The notes below the pieces were generated by a model, which was not told the DNA's origin, did no database searches, and was given only the letters and a program-made list of their open reading frames with translations. This document shows, one piece after another, positions 28,227-36,290 of a DNA stretch of 44,180 nucleotides. A program made the position numbers and the translations under genes. This DNA comes from Lachnospira sp. (GTDB lineage: Bacteria; Bacillota; Clostridia; Lachnospirales; Lachnospiraceae): assembly GCA_015057605.1 (NCBI GenBank), contig SVDX01000021.1:1-44180 (forward strand), given 5' to 3'. Numbering within the stretch: position 1 is the first letter of the stretch; each line of letters begins with the position of its first letter.

Positions 28227-28313
28227 GAGAGCAACTTGAGAAACTCAAAAAAACATTATATAATATAAGGGGAGTTTTGTGGGTATCATACTAACGAAAA
28301 GGAGTATTTGAGA

Positions 28314-29039
28314 ATGTTACGAATAGCAATTTGTGATGATGAAATACAATTTCAAAAAATGATAAAAACAATTCTTGAAGAGTATTTAAACACAAAAGAA
28401 ATGGAGTATTCCATAGACTTATATGAATCGGGTGTAGATTTGTTAAATGGAGATATTGAAGTATCTACATATGACATTGTATTCTTAGATATAAATATGG
28501 CTGAGCTTGATGGACTGGATGTCGCAAAAAAGATTAGAGAATATTCAGAGGATATAGAGATTGTGTTTGTGACAGCATATGCAAGTTATTCTATGGAAGG
28601 TTACAAGGTTAGAGCTGTAAGATATGTTCTAAAAGGTAAAGGCATATTGAAGCCAGCACTAGTTGAGTGTATGGATTGTATTATAGAAAAAAATATGCGT
28701 AAAAAAATGCGAAGAAAGATGGAATTTGCAGAAGATACGAAATATTTGGCTGTTGACAATATTATGTATATTGAGAGCGAATTACATAAAGTTAAGTTTT
28801 ATATACAAGAAGATGGATATAGCGTTTATACAAAATATGCTAAATTGGATGAAATAGAAGATGAATTTAAAGAATACAAATTTATCAGAATACATAAAAG
28901 CTATCTTGTTAATCCTAAATATATAAAAGAGATTACAAGATATGAACTAAAAATGACCAATGGAAACATATTAGCTGTGCCAAAGGATAAATACAAAAAA
29001 GTTAAAGATGATTACATAGCATACAAAGGAGAAATATAA
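28314..29039 (+). CDS. LytTR-family response regulator (AgrA-like)
   Basis: Response regulator of the Agr-type system. The receiver domain (1-120) carries the acidic pair CDDE and a phospho-acceptor Asp in IVFLDINM. The C-terminal LytTR DNA-binding domain (about 135-240) contains YIESELHKVKFY and FIRIHKSYLVNPKYI. I start at ATG 28314, 9 bases after GGAG; the TTG at 28308 is too close to that site. The stop and the kinase start share a base (TAATG), so the two are translationally coupled. It probably binds the paired boxes before agrB. Confidence 0.92.
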   Translation: MLRIAICDDEIQFQKMIKTILEEYLNTKEMEYSIDLYESGVDLLNGDIEVSTYDIVFLDINMAELDGLDVAKKIREYSEDIEIVFVTAYASYSMEGYKVRAVRYVLKGKGILKPALVECMDCIIEKNMRKKMRRKMEFAEDTKYLAVDNIMYIESELHKVKFYIQEDGYSVYTKYAKLDEIEDEFKEYKFIRIHKSYLVNPKYIKEITRYELKMTNGNILAVPKDKYKKVKDDYIAYKGEI

Positions 29040-30355
29040 TGCTTTATATTGTAAATGATATTGCGATAATAATATTTGAGATGATATGTTGCCAAATTTT
29101 TCTTAGTATATTTTTAAAGAGGATTAAGGCAAATTCGGCAATAGCACAAGTGATTAGTACAGTTATAATTTCGTTGTGTACGTATTTAGTTGCACTATTT
29201 TTGAATGCATATATTTTCCCTAAAATGCTTGGAATGATTGCAATTATAAGTGTTGTAGCCGTGGTATTATATGAGTCTAGTGTGAAAAAGTCAATTATAT
29301 TAGGATGTTTATTTCAAACTTTACTCGTAGCTACAGAATGTGTTTCATATATGTTTGTAATGATTCTTGTTCCGGATATTAATGAATTGAGTGCTGGTCA
29401 AGAAATGATTGGAAGATTTATGGTAATAATAAACATTTTGGCTCTTTTTATATGTATATTGCTTATAAAAAGAAGAGTTCAATATGTTAGTTCAGAACAT
29501 TTAGATAAAGAAACATGGCTTAGATTCGTGTTTATTCCAATATATACGATTATTACAATTTCAGCTATAGTTAAGTCGTTTAAAAGTTTAGAAGATGCAG
29601 GGCAGCTTATGGTATTGTATATGGTGTCCTTTGGTTTAGTTATTGTTAACCTAGTTGTTTTTTATCTATTAAGTGATATTGTAAAAAAAGAAATTCGCTT
29701 GAAAGATAAAGAAATACTTGAAGTGCAAGGAAAAAGTCAGTTAGAAATGTACTCAAGACTGAATGATAATTATGAAAAACAACAAAAAAGAGTACATGAA
29801 TTTAAAAATCATATTATGTGTATAGAAAATATGATTCAAAATAAGGAATATATTGAGGCAGAAAAATATTTGAATAATATTGATGATGCATATACCACAG
29901 TTGGGAATGTTATTAATACAAATAACATAATAATCAACTCGGTTATTAATACAAAGTATGTAGAAATGTTAGAAAAAAATATAACATTCATACCTATATT
30001 AAGTGACTTGTCTGCTATAAATATGGATGCAAAAGATGTAGTTGTGTTACTGTCTAATCTTTTAAATAATGCAATAGAAGCGTGTGAAAAATGTGATAAT
30101 AAACTTATTAAATTGAAATTTTTATTTGAAGGAGAATCTGTAATAATATCAGTTAATAACACGCATGATAATTTGATAATTAGAGCTGGAGATAATTTTA
30201 TAACATCTAAAAAACATGAATCAGGCGAACATGGAATCGGTATAAAAAATATAATAGACATTATTGAAAAATACAAAGGTAAATATGTGATTAAAAATGA
30301 TGATAACGAATTTAACTTCTCTATTATATTTCCATCAGATAAGATAATAAAATAG
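29039..30355 (+). CDS. GHKL-type sensor histidine kinase (AgrC-like)
   Basis: Membrane receptor kinase for an autoinducing peptide. The N-terminal half (1-215) has about six membrane helices, as in AgrC. The phospho-acceptor His lies in RVHEFKNHIMCIENMI. The C-terminal GHKL ATPase has the N-box LLSNLLNNAIEACEKC and the G-box GEHGIGIKNI. AAGGAG lies 7 bases upstream of the ATG, inside the end of the regulator gene. The unit ends at the terminator at 30366. By position, the ligand should be the peptide from the agrD gene at 33287. Confidence 0.92.
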   Translation: MLYIVNDIAIIIFEMICCQIFLSIFLKRIKANSAIAQVISTVIISLCTYLVALFLNAYIFPKMLGMIAIISVVAVVLYESSVKKSIILGCLFQTLLVATECVSYMFVMILVPDINELSAGQEMIGRFMVIINILALFICILLIKRRVQYVSSEHLDKETWLRFVFIPIYTIITISAIVKSFKSLEDAGQLMVLYMVSFGLVIVNLVVFYLLSDIVKKEIRLKDKEILEVQGKSQLEMYSRLNDNYEKQQKRVHEFKNHIMCIENMIQNKEYIEAEKYLNNIDDAYTTVGNVINTNNIIINSVINTKYVEMLEKNITFIPILSDLSAINMDAKDVVVLLSNLLNNAIEACEKCDNKLIKLKFLFEGESVIISVNNTHDNLIIRAGDNFITSKKHESGEHGIGIKNIIDIIEKYKGKYVIKNDDNEFNFSIIFPSDKIIK

Positions 30356-30365
30356 TAAGTGTACA

Positions 30366-30409
30366 AAGCCCTTGATAACACAAATATGTGTTTGTCAAGG
30401 ACTTTTTTT
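30366..30409 (+). terminator. Terminator after the kinase gene
   Basis: CCTTGA (30370-30375) pairs with TCAAGG (30395-30400) and ACACA with TGTGT inside it, followed by TTTTTTT (30403-30409). It separates regulator-kinase from the agrB operon. Confidence 0.85.
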
Positions 30410-30420
30410 ACAAAAAAATG

Positions 30421-30460
30421 TCCGAATTATGTCAAATTTTTCCGAGTTCTGCAATGGCTA
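30421..30460 (+). promoter_or_regulatory. Paired LytTR-like boxes before agrB
   Basis: TCCGAATTATGTCA (30421-30434) and TCCGAGTTCTGCAA (30441-30454) match at 10 of 14 positions and lie exactly 20 bases apart, two helix turns. They resemble paired VirR/AgrA boxes (CCAGTTNTGCAC type). Candidate -10 elements follow at 30461 (TATATT) and 30479 (TATGAT). No proper -35 is present, as expected for an activator-dependent promoter. Confidence 0.6.
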
Positions 30461-30509
30461 TATATTTTAAAAAAATTATATGATACATTGCCTTTAAGAG
30501 GTGATGTGT

Positions 30510-31121
30510 ATGATAGAAAGACTTGCAAATAGTATAACGGATTTTCTTATAAGAGAGCAGGGTGTTTCGGAAAAAATGAAGGAATGGTATGTATACACGT
30601 TTGTAAGAATGCTAGAAAATATTATTAGTATAGGGAGTTTACTTATACTAGGAATAATATTGGGGAAATTTATACAAACAGTATTATTTTTAATATTTTT
30701 TGTTTCATTAAGACAAAGAACAGGAGGTTTTCATTTTGAACAGTATTGGCATTGTTATGTTGGATCAATGTTAATATATTTAGCTGTAGTAGTTATAGAA
30801 TCAGTAATGATATCAAATACAAAGATTTGGTATGTGATATTGGTAATAGCCATAATAATAGTGTTTGCAATGGGGACGGTAAATCATCCTAATATTAATT
30901 TTAGTCATGAGGAGTTACGAGCATCAAGAAGACTGGCTCGATACATATTAACGATAGAAGTAATTATAATAGGTGCGTTTATGGGAGTGAAATTGCCAAA
31001 TACATATATATGGTATATGTCTGCAGGGGTTATATTATGTGCTATTTTATTGGCATTGGCGAGAGTGGGGAAGCAAGAATTGCTATTAGATGAAGGGAGA
31101 ACGGGGAAAAATGACGGATAA
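30510..31121 (+). CDS. agrB: AgrB-like propeptide-processing membrane protease
   Basis: Integral membrane cysteine endopeptidase that cuts the AgrD C-terminus and forms the thiolactone ring. The catalytic pair His75 and Cys82 lies in RQRTGGFHFEQYWHC, the AgrB signature (His77/Cys84 in S. aureus). About five to six membrane helices are present, and NHPN follows helix 4. I start at ATG 30510, 4 bases after AGAGGTGAT; the earlier GTG and ATG codons lie inside that site. The 203 residues are normal length. It overlaps the upstream in-frame extension of the NTPase frame. Confidence 0.93.
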   Translation: MIERLANSITDFLIREQGVSEKMKEWYVYTFVRMLENIISIGSLLILGIILGKFIQTVLFLIFFVSLRQRTGGFHFEQYWHCYVGSMLIYLAVVVIESVMISNTKIWYVILVIAIIIVFAMGTVNHPNINFSHEELRASRRLARYILTIEVIIIGAFMGVKLPNTYIWYMSAGVILCAILLALARVGKQELLLDEGRTGKNDG

Positions 31122-31197
31122 TAGAAGATTATCTGTAAAAAATACTCATAATTACTTGCTTAATATTAGAAAACAAATATTAACGGAGGCGTTATAT

Positions 31198-33336
31198 ATG
31201 AATTTAGTAGATTATCAACGAGATATCGTACAACAGATATATGAGTTCTTAGTCGAAAAAGATGAATGTGCTTATATAAATTTATATGGAACTCATGGGA
31301 GTGGCAAATCTGTAATTGCACTAGGTGTTACAGAAACTCTTTTAGAAGGTTGGCAGATATTTTATATAGATGGAGTCAACCCTAATCTTTCACCATACTT
31401 AACCTGGCATATAGGAACAAAACTTTATTCAAAACACAAATTAAATTTTAATGGAGCGCTTTCATTTGGAGTTAATAATATTTTTGTTCCTTCATTTGAA
31501 GTGGGTATTCCTAAATTGGAAAAGAAAAATTATATTTTAAACTCGAGCGAAGAAGCTCTTTTGGATAATATCAAAAAGCAGGTTGGACGAACAACAAATG
31601 TTTTATTTATTGTAGATAATTATGAGCTTTGGGATATTCCATCCATGCAATTTTTACAAAAGCTAATGATGCCGTCATTGAATCTACTAAACGGATATAA
31701 AGTTTCGTTACTACTTATTTCGAGTGAACAACTGGTTGAAAATATGTGGAATTTATCATGGAAGCGGATATCTATCCCCATGATTTCAGACGATAATATG
31801 CTTGCCGTATTGCATCATAGAGGATATAAGCATATTTTAAACTTGGAAGATATTAGAGCATGTGCTGGTAATGACTTGTCTCTCGCACTCATGGCTGCTC
31901 AGTATTATGATGGAACCAAAATGACAATGCGCACTTTTAAGGAAATTATGGATAAACGTTTAAGTGAACTGCCTCAGCAAGAGCAAGAAGCGATCCGGAT
32001 ACTGGAACCACTTTCCATAATTGATACATGTTTCTCAAACAATGAAACAGCCTATTTCATAAATGATTCTTCATTTGAAAATATGGATGTATTATTTACG
32101 GCTGATGAGTATTTAGAGAAAGCAGTAGAAAACAATTTAATTATAGGAGAAGAAAGTTATTATTTTGTCAATTATAAATTAAAAGATTATTTTCAAGGAA
32201 AATTGGAAAAAAGAGCAAAATATCTCCATAAAAAATTTGCGTATTATTTAAAATACCGGCACCCACAGGATTATTTTAGCCGCGGAAAACATTTAAAAGC
32301 AAGTGTTCAAAATAGTCATGATCCATCTAGCTGTGATGCATGGCAACTGTTATTATTAGCATTTGTGCGATGGACTGTAACCCTAGGGCATGAAACAGAT
32401 GATTATAATATATTGCCAGATATAAAGACACTTATTGGTTTAAATTATTCTGCTTATTCAGATATGCAAAGTAGGGTCCTGAATAATTTCTTGCAAGGAT
32501 ATTATGAATTTTCGAAATATGATTATCGAAAAGCTCTTTATTACCTACAGGCTATAAGTCAATCTTTATTAATGCCAGCTCTTAGAGCAGAGTGCCAAAG
32601 ATTAATTGTTTTATGTCTGTTGCAACTAGCTGACAATACGCTTGCACTACGCGAGGCAGCAGATGAGCTATATTACATAATTGAAGATAATAATTTTAAC
32701 GAGGACGAACAATATTGTCGAGCAGCACTTGTTATGCTTGAAGTATATTTAGATCGCCAAACAGATTCTGCTAAGGTTAAGGTTCTTAGGCAAAAACTTA
32801 TACAAATTATTAACAGGCATCTATATAGTGCTGATTTTTTGGAGATTTATGCTTGTTTCAACCGTAAGTCTGCATTGTATTATCCAGCTCTGATAGCTTG
32901 CGAACTAACTAAGGAAAGTATACGGTTTTATCGGGATTATAATAACAAAAGTGGATTGTATATGGCTCTTTGTAATCATGCTGCGAATGCGATTATATGT
33001 AAAAATTATGATGCAGCAGAAAAGGCTTTATCAGAATGTAAATCTCTGGTAATTGATGGTAACAAAAGGTATTATCCAAGCCAATACAAGGTTGAAAACA
33101 ATGCAATTTTGCTTAAATATTTGCAAGAAGAAAATGAGAACCTAAAAAACCGGCGTTTACTTATTGCCTCTGCTAAAAAAGCTCTTAAAGCGTTATTAAA
33201 AATTGATTCATTACAAAAAGATGAAGTATCTCATGTAATATACTTGTACTATTTAATAAGAATAATGTATAATGGAGGTGATATGTATGAAGGGAATCAA
33301 ACAGGCATTAGTGGACAAGTTAAATGCAAAAGCTGA
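31198..33336 (+). CDS. P-loop NTPase with helical-repeat C-terminus, inside the agr operon
   Basis: Cytosolic protein of 712 residues. Walker A is GTHGSGKS at 31-38 and Walker B is NVLFIVDN with Asp140. An AAA/STAND-like ATPase half extends to about residue 330, with a winged-helix-like segment near 300-345. From about 400 to the end the sequence is a series of helices of TPR type (for example LNNFLQGYYEFSKYDYRKALYYL). No effector domain is recognisable. I chose ATG 31198 because GGAGG lies 8 bases upstream. In-frame ATGs at 31090 and 31111 overlap agrB and have weak sites, but cannot be excluded. Arginine is encoded by CGG six times and CGC four times, while agrB uses mainly AGA, so transfer is likely. 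The 3' end overlaps agrD by 50 bases in another frame. Confidence 0.8.
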   Translation: MNLVDYQRDIVQQIYEFLVEKDECAYINLYGTHGSGKSVIALGVTETLLEGWQIFYIDGVNPNLSPYLTWHIGTKLYSKHKLNFNGALSFGVNNIFVPSFEVGIPKLEKKNYILNSSEEALLDNIKKQVGRTTNVLFIVDNYELWDIPSMQFLQKLMMPSLNLLNGYKVSLLLISSEQLVENMWNLSWKRISIPMISDDNMLAVLHHRGYKHILNLEDIRACAGNDLSLALMAAQYYDGTKMTMRTFKEIMDKRLSELPQQEQEAIRILEPLSIIDTCFSNNETAYFINDSSFENMDVLFTADEYLEKAVENNLIIGEESYYFVNYKLKDYFQGKLEKRAKYLHKKFAYYLKYRHPQDYFSRGKHLKASVQNSHDPSSCDAWQLLLLAFVRWTVTLGHETDDYNILPDIKTLIGLNYSAYSDMQSRVLNNFLQGYYEFSKYDYRKALYYLQAISQSLLMPALRAECQRLIVLCLLQLADNTLALREAADELYYIIEDNNFNEDEQYCRAALVMLEVYLDRQTDSAKVKVLRQKLIQIINRHLYSADFLEIYACFNRKSALYYPALIACELTKESIRFYRDYNNKSGLYMALCNHAANAIICKNYDAAEKALSECKSLVIDGNKRYYPSQYKVENNAILLKYLQEENENLKNRRLLIASAKKALKALLKIDSLQKDEVSHVIYLYYLIRIMYNGGDMYEGNQTGISGQVKCKS

Positions 33337-33436
33337 GTTGAAAGTTTCGCGTGTAGTTAACGAGTGGCCACCAATATGTATGGGGTTAGTTCACCAGCCA
33401 AAGAGACCAGAGATGGTACAAGAAGAAAAGAAGTAA
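33287..33436 (+). CDS. agrD: AgrD-like cyclic autoinducing peptide precursor
   Basis: A 49-residue peptide with the AgrD plan: an amphipathic N-terminal helix (MKGIKQALVDKLNAKAELK), a core with a single cysteine (EWPPICMGLV), then HQPKRP and an acidic-charged tail. This matches clostridial AgrD proteins, where the motif after the core reads xQPxxP. The likely ring is a five-residue thiolactone from Cys31 to Val35 (CMGLV), with AgrB cutting before His36. That ring size is known for Listeria and clostridial peptides; the exact ends are inferred. GGAGGTGAT lies 4 bases before the ATG, as before agrB. The start is inside the end of the NTPase gene. Confidence 0.88.
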   Translation: MKGIKQALVDKLNAKAELKVSRVVNEWPPICMGLVHQPKRPEMVQEEKK

Positions 33437-33473
33437 TTTTAAAAATTACAAAATGGTTACAAATGAGACAATA

Positions 33474-33508
33474 AGCAAGGTTCTGGGAGAAAATTATAGA
33501 ACCTTGCT
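33474..33508 (+). other. RNA hairpin between agrD and the secreted-protein gene
   Basis: A perfect 11-base stem, AGCAAGGTTCT (33474-33484) with AGAACCTTGCT (33498-33508), 13-base loop, no T-run after it. It is probably a processing, stability or regulatory element rather than a terminator. Confidence 0.7.
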
Positions 33509-33534
33509 AACCAAAGAAATGGAGGTTGTTAACA

Positions 33535-33969
33535 ATGACAAAGCGATTGAAGAAAATTATGAGCGCATTAGTGCTCGCAACATTAGTATTATCACTTACA
33601 GGACAGGTGGTAAAGGCGGCAACATCAGCGATTGATGATTATTATTTCTATTTTGATGGCGCAGCAGGAGATATATATGATTATAGCGAAGGCATGCAAC
33701 CTAAAACTAATGCAAGTTATTCTTATGTAACATACCCTTCATATGGTGGAGAGAAATCTTTTACTGCAGCAGTAATAGGTGCTACTCTTTATGGACAATA
33801 TCGAGAGAATATAACTTTAGATAGTGTACGAATAAATCCTGGCGAAGAGGAGGTTATAGTACATAATTGGGTGTATGAAAACGATTTGCCATTTGCAGTG
33901 CTACGTGGAGAAGCTGATTATGACGAGATATATACCACCGAAGGTACATGGGAAGCAGATGCGTATTAA
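33535..33969 (+). CDS. Small secreted protein of unknown function
   Basis: 144 residues. A clear signal peptide (MTKRLKK, hydrophobic MSALVLATLVLSLTG, cleavage after VKA at about 29) leaves a mature domain of about 115 residues, acidic and rich in Tyr. It has no cysteine and looks like a small beta protein; I recognise no family. The ATG at 33535 has GGAGG 9 bases upstream. Its position directly behind agrD, framed by two hairpins, suggests quorum-controlled secretion. It could be a signal-dependent exoprotein or a bacteriocin-like product. Confidence 0.78.
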   Translation: MTKRLKKIMSALVLATLVLSLTGQVVKAATSAIDDYYFYFDGAAGDIYDYSEGMQPKTNASYSYVTYPSYGGEKSFTAAVIGATLYGQYRENITLDSVRINPGEEEVIVHNWVYENDLPFAVLRGEADYDEIYTTEGTWEADAY

Positions 33970-33989
33970 TTAAAATATTAAACTATATT

Positions 33990-34029
33990 ACAGAAAGTGA
34001 TTAATTAATCATATGCAATCACTTTCTGT
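33990..34029 (+). other. RNA hairpin after the secreted-protein gene
   Basis: A perfect 13-base stem, ACAGAAAGTGATT (33990-34002) with AATCACTTTCTGT (34017-34029), 14-base loop, followed by AGTGAAGG instead of a T-run. Confidence 0.7.
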
Positions 34030-34055
34030 AGTGAAGGAAATGAGACATTATAACT

Positions 34056-34910
34056 ATGAAAAAATATATAAAAACCATTATATCCATCATATGCATAGTA
34101 GTAGTTCTTGTATGTGTGGCAATTACAATAAAGAAGGAAATGCCCGAAAAGGAAGTAGTTACAACAACTGATTCTAATCAAGCTACAACAGCTGTTAATA
34201 GTGAAGCTTTACCGAAAGTTATAACTGACAGCAATGGGATAACAAAGGCCTTATTAGATCCAAATCAAATTTGTGATAACAGTAAGCCTATTGTTATAAA
34301 TTGCTACAATGATGGTAAGTTATCAAAATCTGTTGAATTGGTTGTAAGTGATGCAACAATAAGTAGAGAATTTAAAAATTATGATGAAGTTAGGGAAGAA
34401 AGAGCTGATTATATAAATTGGCTTAAAAAATTTTATGACGTAGAGATGCTGTATGCTGATGACAATGAAACTTTCAATGACGGTATAGCTTTTTATGTAT
34501 ATATAACAGTTACTATGACTAACCTTCATACTATACCAATGTCTTTGCATGTAAATAGTATTTCGACCTCATCTGTTAGCTTTTATGATGGGAATTATGA
34601 AGCTATCAGGTGTGTAGGAAGTGAATATGGTAAAAAAGAATATATGGAATATTCACTTTTAAATGATCCCACATATTCTAGGCATTTAAGTGGAATTGAG
34701 CCTTTTGTTAATGGAAATGATTCATATTATTATAAAACAGGTGAAAGTCAAACAGCAGAAGTTATTTTTCGTGTTGCTGATGAGTATATAAAAAATGATA
34801 ATCTATATTTAGCCTGCCCGTTTGGAACTAATTTTAAAATAGCAGGAGCTGACATCAATCAAAAATATATTAAAGTCAATATAACGAACAGAGGTGATTA
34901 CTTTGAGTAA
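34056..34910 (+). CDS. Membrane-anchored extracytoplasmic protein of unknown function
   Basis: 284 residues. An N-terminal membrane helix (about 7-26, IISIICIVVVLVCVAITI) without a lipobox is followed by a Thr-rich linker and an outside domain (about 60-284) with beta-strand pattern, for example AFYVYITVTMTNLHTIPMSLHVN. This pattern recalls DUF4352-like or other immunoglobulin-fold accessory domains found next to ABC-2 transporters; the assignment is weak. The ribosome site is poor (AAGGAAA about 18 bases upstream), so translation may be low. It is the first gene of the transporter module and overlaps the next gene by 8 bases. Confidence 0.75.
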   Translation: MKKYIKTIISIICIVVVLVCVAITIKKEMPEKEVVTTTDSNQATTAVNSEALPKVITDSNGITKALLDPNQICDNSKPIVINCYNDGKLSKSVELVVSDATISREFKNYDEVREERADYINWLKKFYDVEMLYADDNETFNDGIAFYVYITVTMTNLHTIPMSLHVNSISTSSVSFYDGNYEAIRCVGSEYGKKEYMEYSLLNDPTYSRHLSGIEPFVNGNDSYYYKTGESQTAEVIFRVADEYIKNDNLYLACPFGTNFKIAGADINQKYIKVNITNRGDYFE

Positions 34911-35760
34911 GATGCTAAAAAATGAGTTGTATAAAGCATTTATTAATAAAAGATTTTTAATTGTGTTACTTATCGAAACATTTTTAATCTTGTGGTATAC
35001 CATAGGTGAAGCAATACCAGTTATGAATGACCACGTGAAGTTTGTAAATGATTATATTTATGCAGGTAGGAATATGGAAAAGATGACCAATAGATTACCT
35101 TTAGGAGCATATTATCTATGGATAGGTTTTAACTATTGTAAGCAAAGGGTAGTTTTGTATGCTGTTTTGCCTATACTTGCTGCCATTCCTTATGGAACGT
35201 CCTTATATACAGAGAAACGTAGTCATTATGCATATCATTTATTAATGAATTCCAGCAAAAGAAAATATTATACATCAAAGCTTTTAACCTTGTTTGTGTC
35301 TGGTGGAGTTGTGGGAGCATTTCCATTTTTGCTTTCATTTTTAATAAATGCAGCGCTTATACCATTAGAACAGGTAAGTACTGTAACTTCACAGTTCTTT
35401 AGTTCAAATACGATATTTTCAGACTTATTTTACAAGGCACCAATATTATATATTGTAGTGTTTTTAATATTAACTTTCATATGTTTTGGAATATTAAATT
35501 GTTTTTGTTTTGTGGGAGCATATTTACTTGATAATAAATTTGTAGTTGCTATATTTCCGTTTGTAATATACTTTGTTGCTAGGGTTATTGAGGAATCAAT
35601 ATTTTCACCAGGCCGTGAAATAACACCATGGTTTTCATTTAAAATTGCAGATGTATATAAGGTGGATATAGTAAAGATTATTCCTATGATGATAATTATA
35701 TTATTGATAATCGTAGGAGTATACCTTTTTAAATGCAGAAAAAAGGGGGATGAGTTATGA
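34903..35760 (+). CDS. ABC-2 type transporter permease
   Basis: Membrane protein of 286 residues with about six helices (22-40, 87-105, 130-152, 183-208, 214-232, 257-277) and a basic N-terminus (KMLKNELYKAFINKRF) typical of ABC-2 permeases. I start at TTG 34903 because AGAGGTGAT lies exactly 4 bases upstream, the same arrangement as for agrB and agrD. GTG 34894 lies inside that site, and ATG 34912 would be 13 bases away. It is translationally coupled to both neighbours: 8-base overlap upstream, 4-base overlap (ATGA) downstream. Confidence 0.85.
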   Translation: MSKMLKNELYKAFINKRFLIVLLIETFLILWYTIGEAIPVMNDHVKFVNDYIYAGRNMEKMTNRLPLGAYYLWIGFNYCKQRVVLYAVLPILAAIPYGTSLYTEKRSHYAYHLLMNSSKRKYYTSKLLTLFVSGGVVGAFPFLLSFLINAALIPLEQVSTVTSQFFSSNTIFSDLFYKAPILYIVVFLILTFICFGILNCFCFVGAYLLDNKFVVAIFPFVIYFVARVIEESIFSPGREITPWFSFKIADVYKVDIVKIIPMMIIILLIIVGVYLFKCRKKGDEL

Positions 35761-36290
35761 AAAAGAAACTTGTAATTATAATAAGTGTCATATTGGTAAT
35801 GGCGTATCTTGCAAGAGTAATTTATATAAATGCTAATAACAGATTTGAGCATACACAAGTAAGTACCTATGAAATGGGAGAAGTTTGTCAGATGGAGGAC
35901 TTTACATATACAGTTAAAGCGTTTGATATATACACTGTGTATGAAATGCAGGAAAAATTTGGTATAGAATTGGATGAAGAAAAAGATAAAGAAACTTTAT
36001 TTATGGTTGCAACAGTTGATGTTGAATACAATGGAGAAGAAAAAGATATGTGTCATTTTGTGAAAGGCTATTTTGCGATGGAAGCTGGTGCTTGGCGTAA
36101 CGGAATAGTTTTTAGAACCTTGAATAGTATGACACCATTTACTAAAGGTGAGAAAAGGACTATGTATGTATATGCTACAAATGCAGAGATAAAAATTGGT
36201 TCTTCTAACTGGGAAGATAAAGCAAAAGATATGGAGTATACAATTACTAGTATATGCTACCCTAAGGAAGTGAGATTAAAATGTTACTAA
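35757..36290 (+). CDS. Membrane-anchored accessory protein of the ABC module
   Basis: 177 residues. An N-terminal helix (4-18, KLVIIISVILVMAYL) anchors an outside domain of about 150 residues with beta pattern (TYTVKAFDIYTVYE, TLFMVATVDVEYNG). It resembles DUF5028-type proteins that accompany ABC-2 transporters in Lachnospiraceae; I am not certain of the family. A GGGGGATG ribosome site precedes the ATG, and the gene overlaps both neighbours (4 and 10 bases). Lying between two permease genes, it is probably a partner or immunity-like subunit of the transporter. Confidence 0.78.
   Translation: MKKKLVIIISVILVMAYLARVIYINANNRFEHTQVSTYEMGEVCQMEDFTYTVKAFDIYTVYEMQEKFGIELDEEKDKETLFMVATVDVEYNGEEKDMCHFVKGYFAMEAGAWRNGIVFRTLNSMTPFTKGEKRTMYVYATNAEIKIGSSNWEDKAKDMEYTITSICYPKEVRLKCY

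Noticed and set aside
29836-30381. 181-codon minus-strand frame opposite the kinase
   Set aside because: Lies opposite the GHKL ATPase domain and crosses the terminator; no ribosome site.
33453-33635. A 60-codon frame overlapping the secreted-protein start
   Set aside because: It runs across the 33474 hairpin and the signal-peptide codons in another frame, with no ribosome site.
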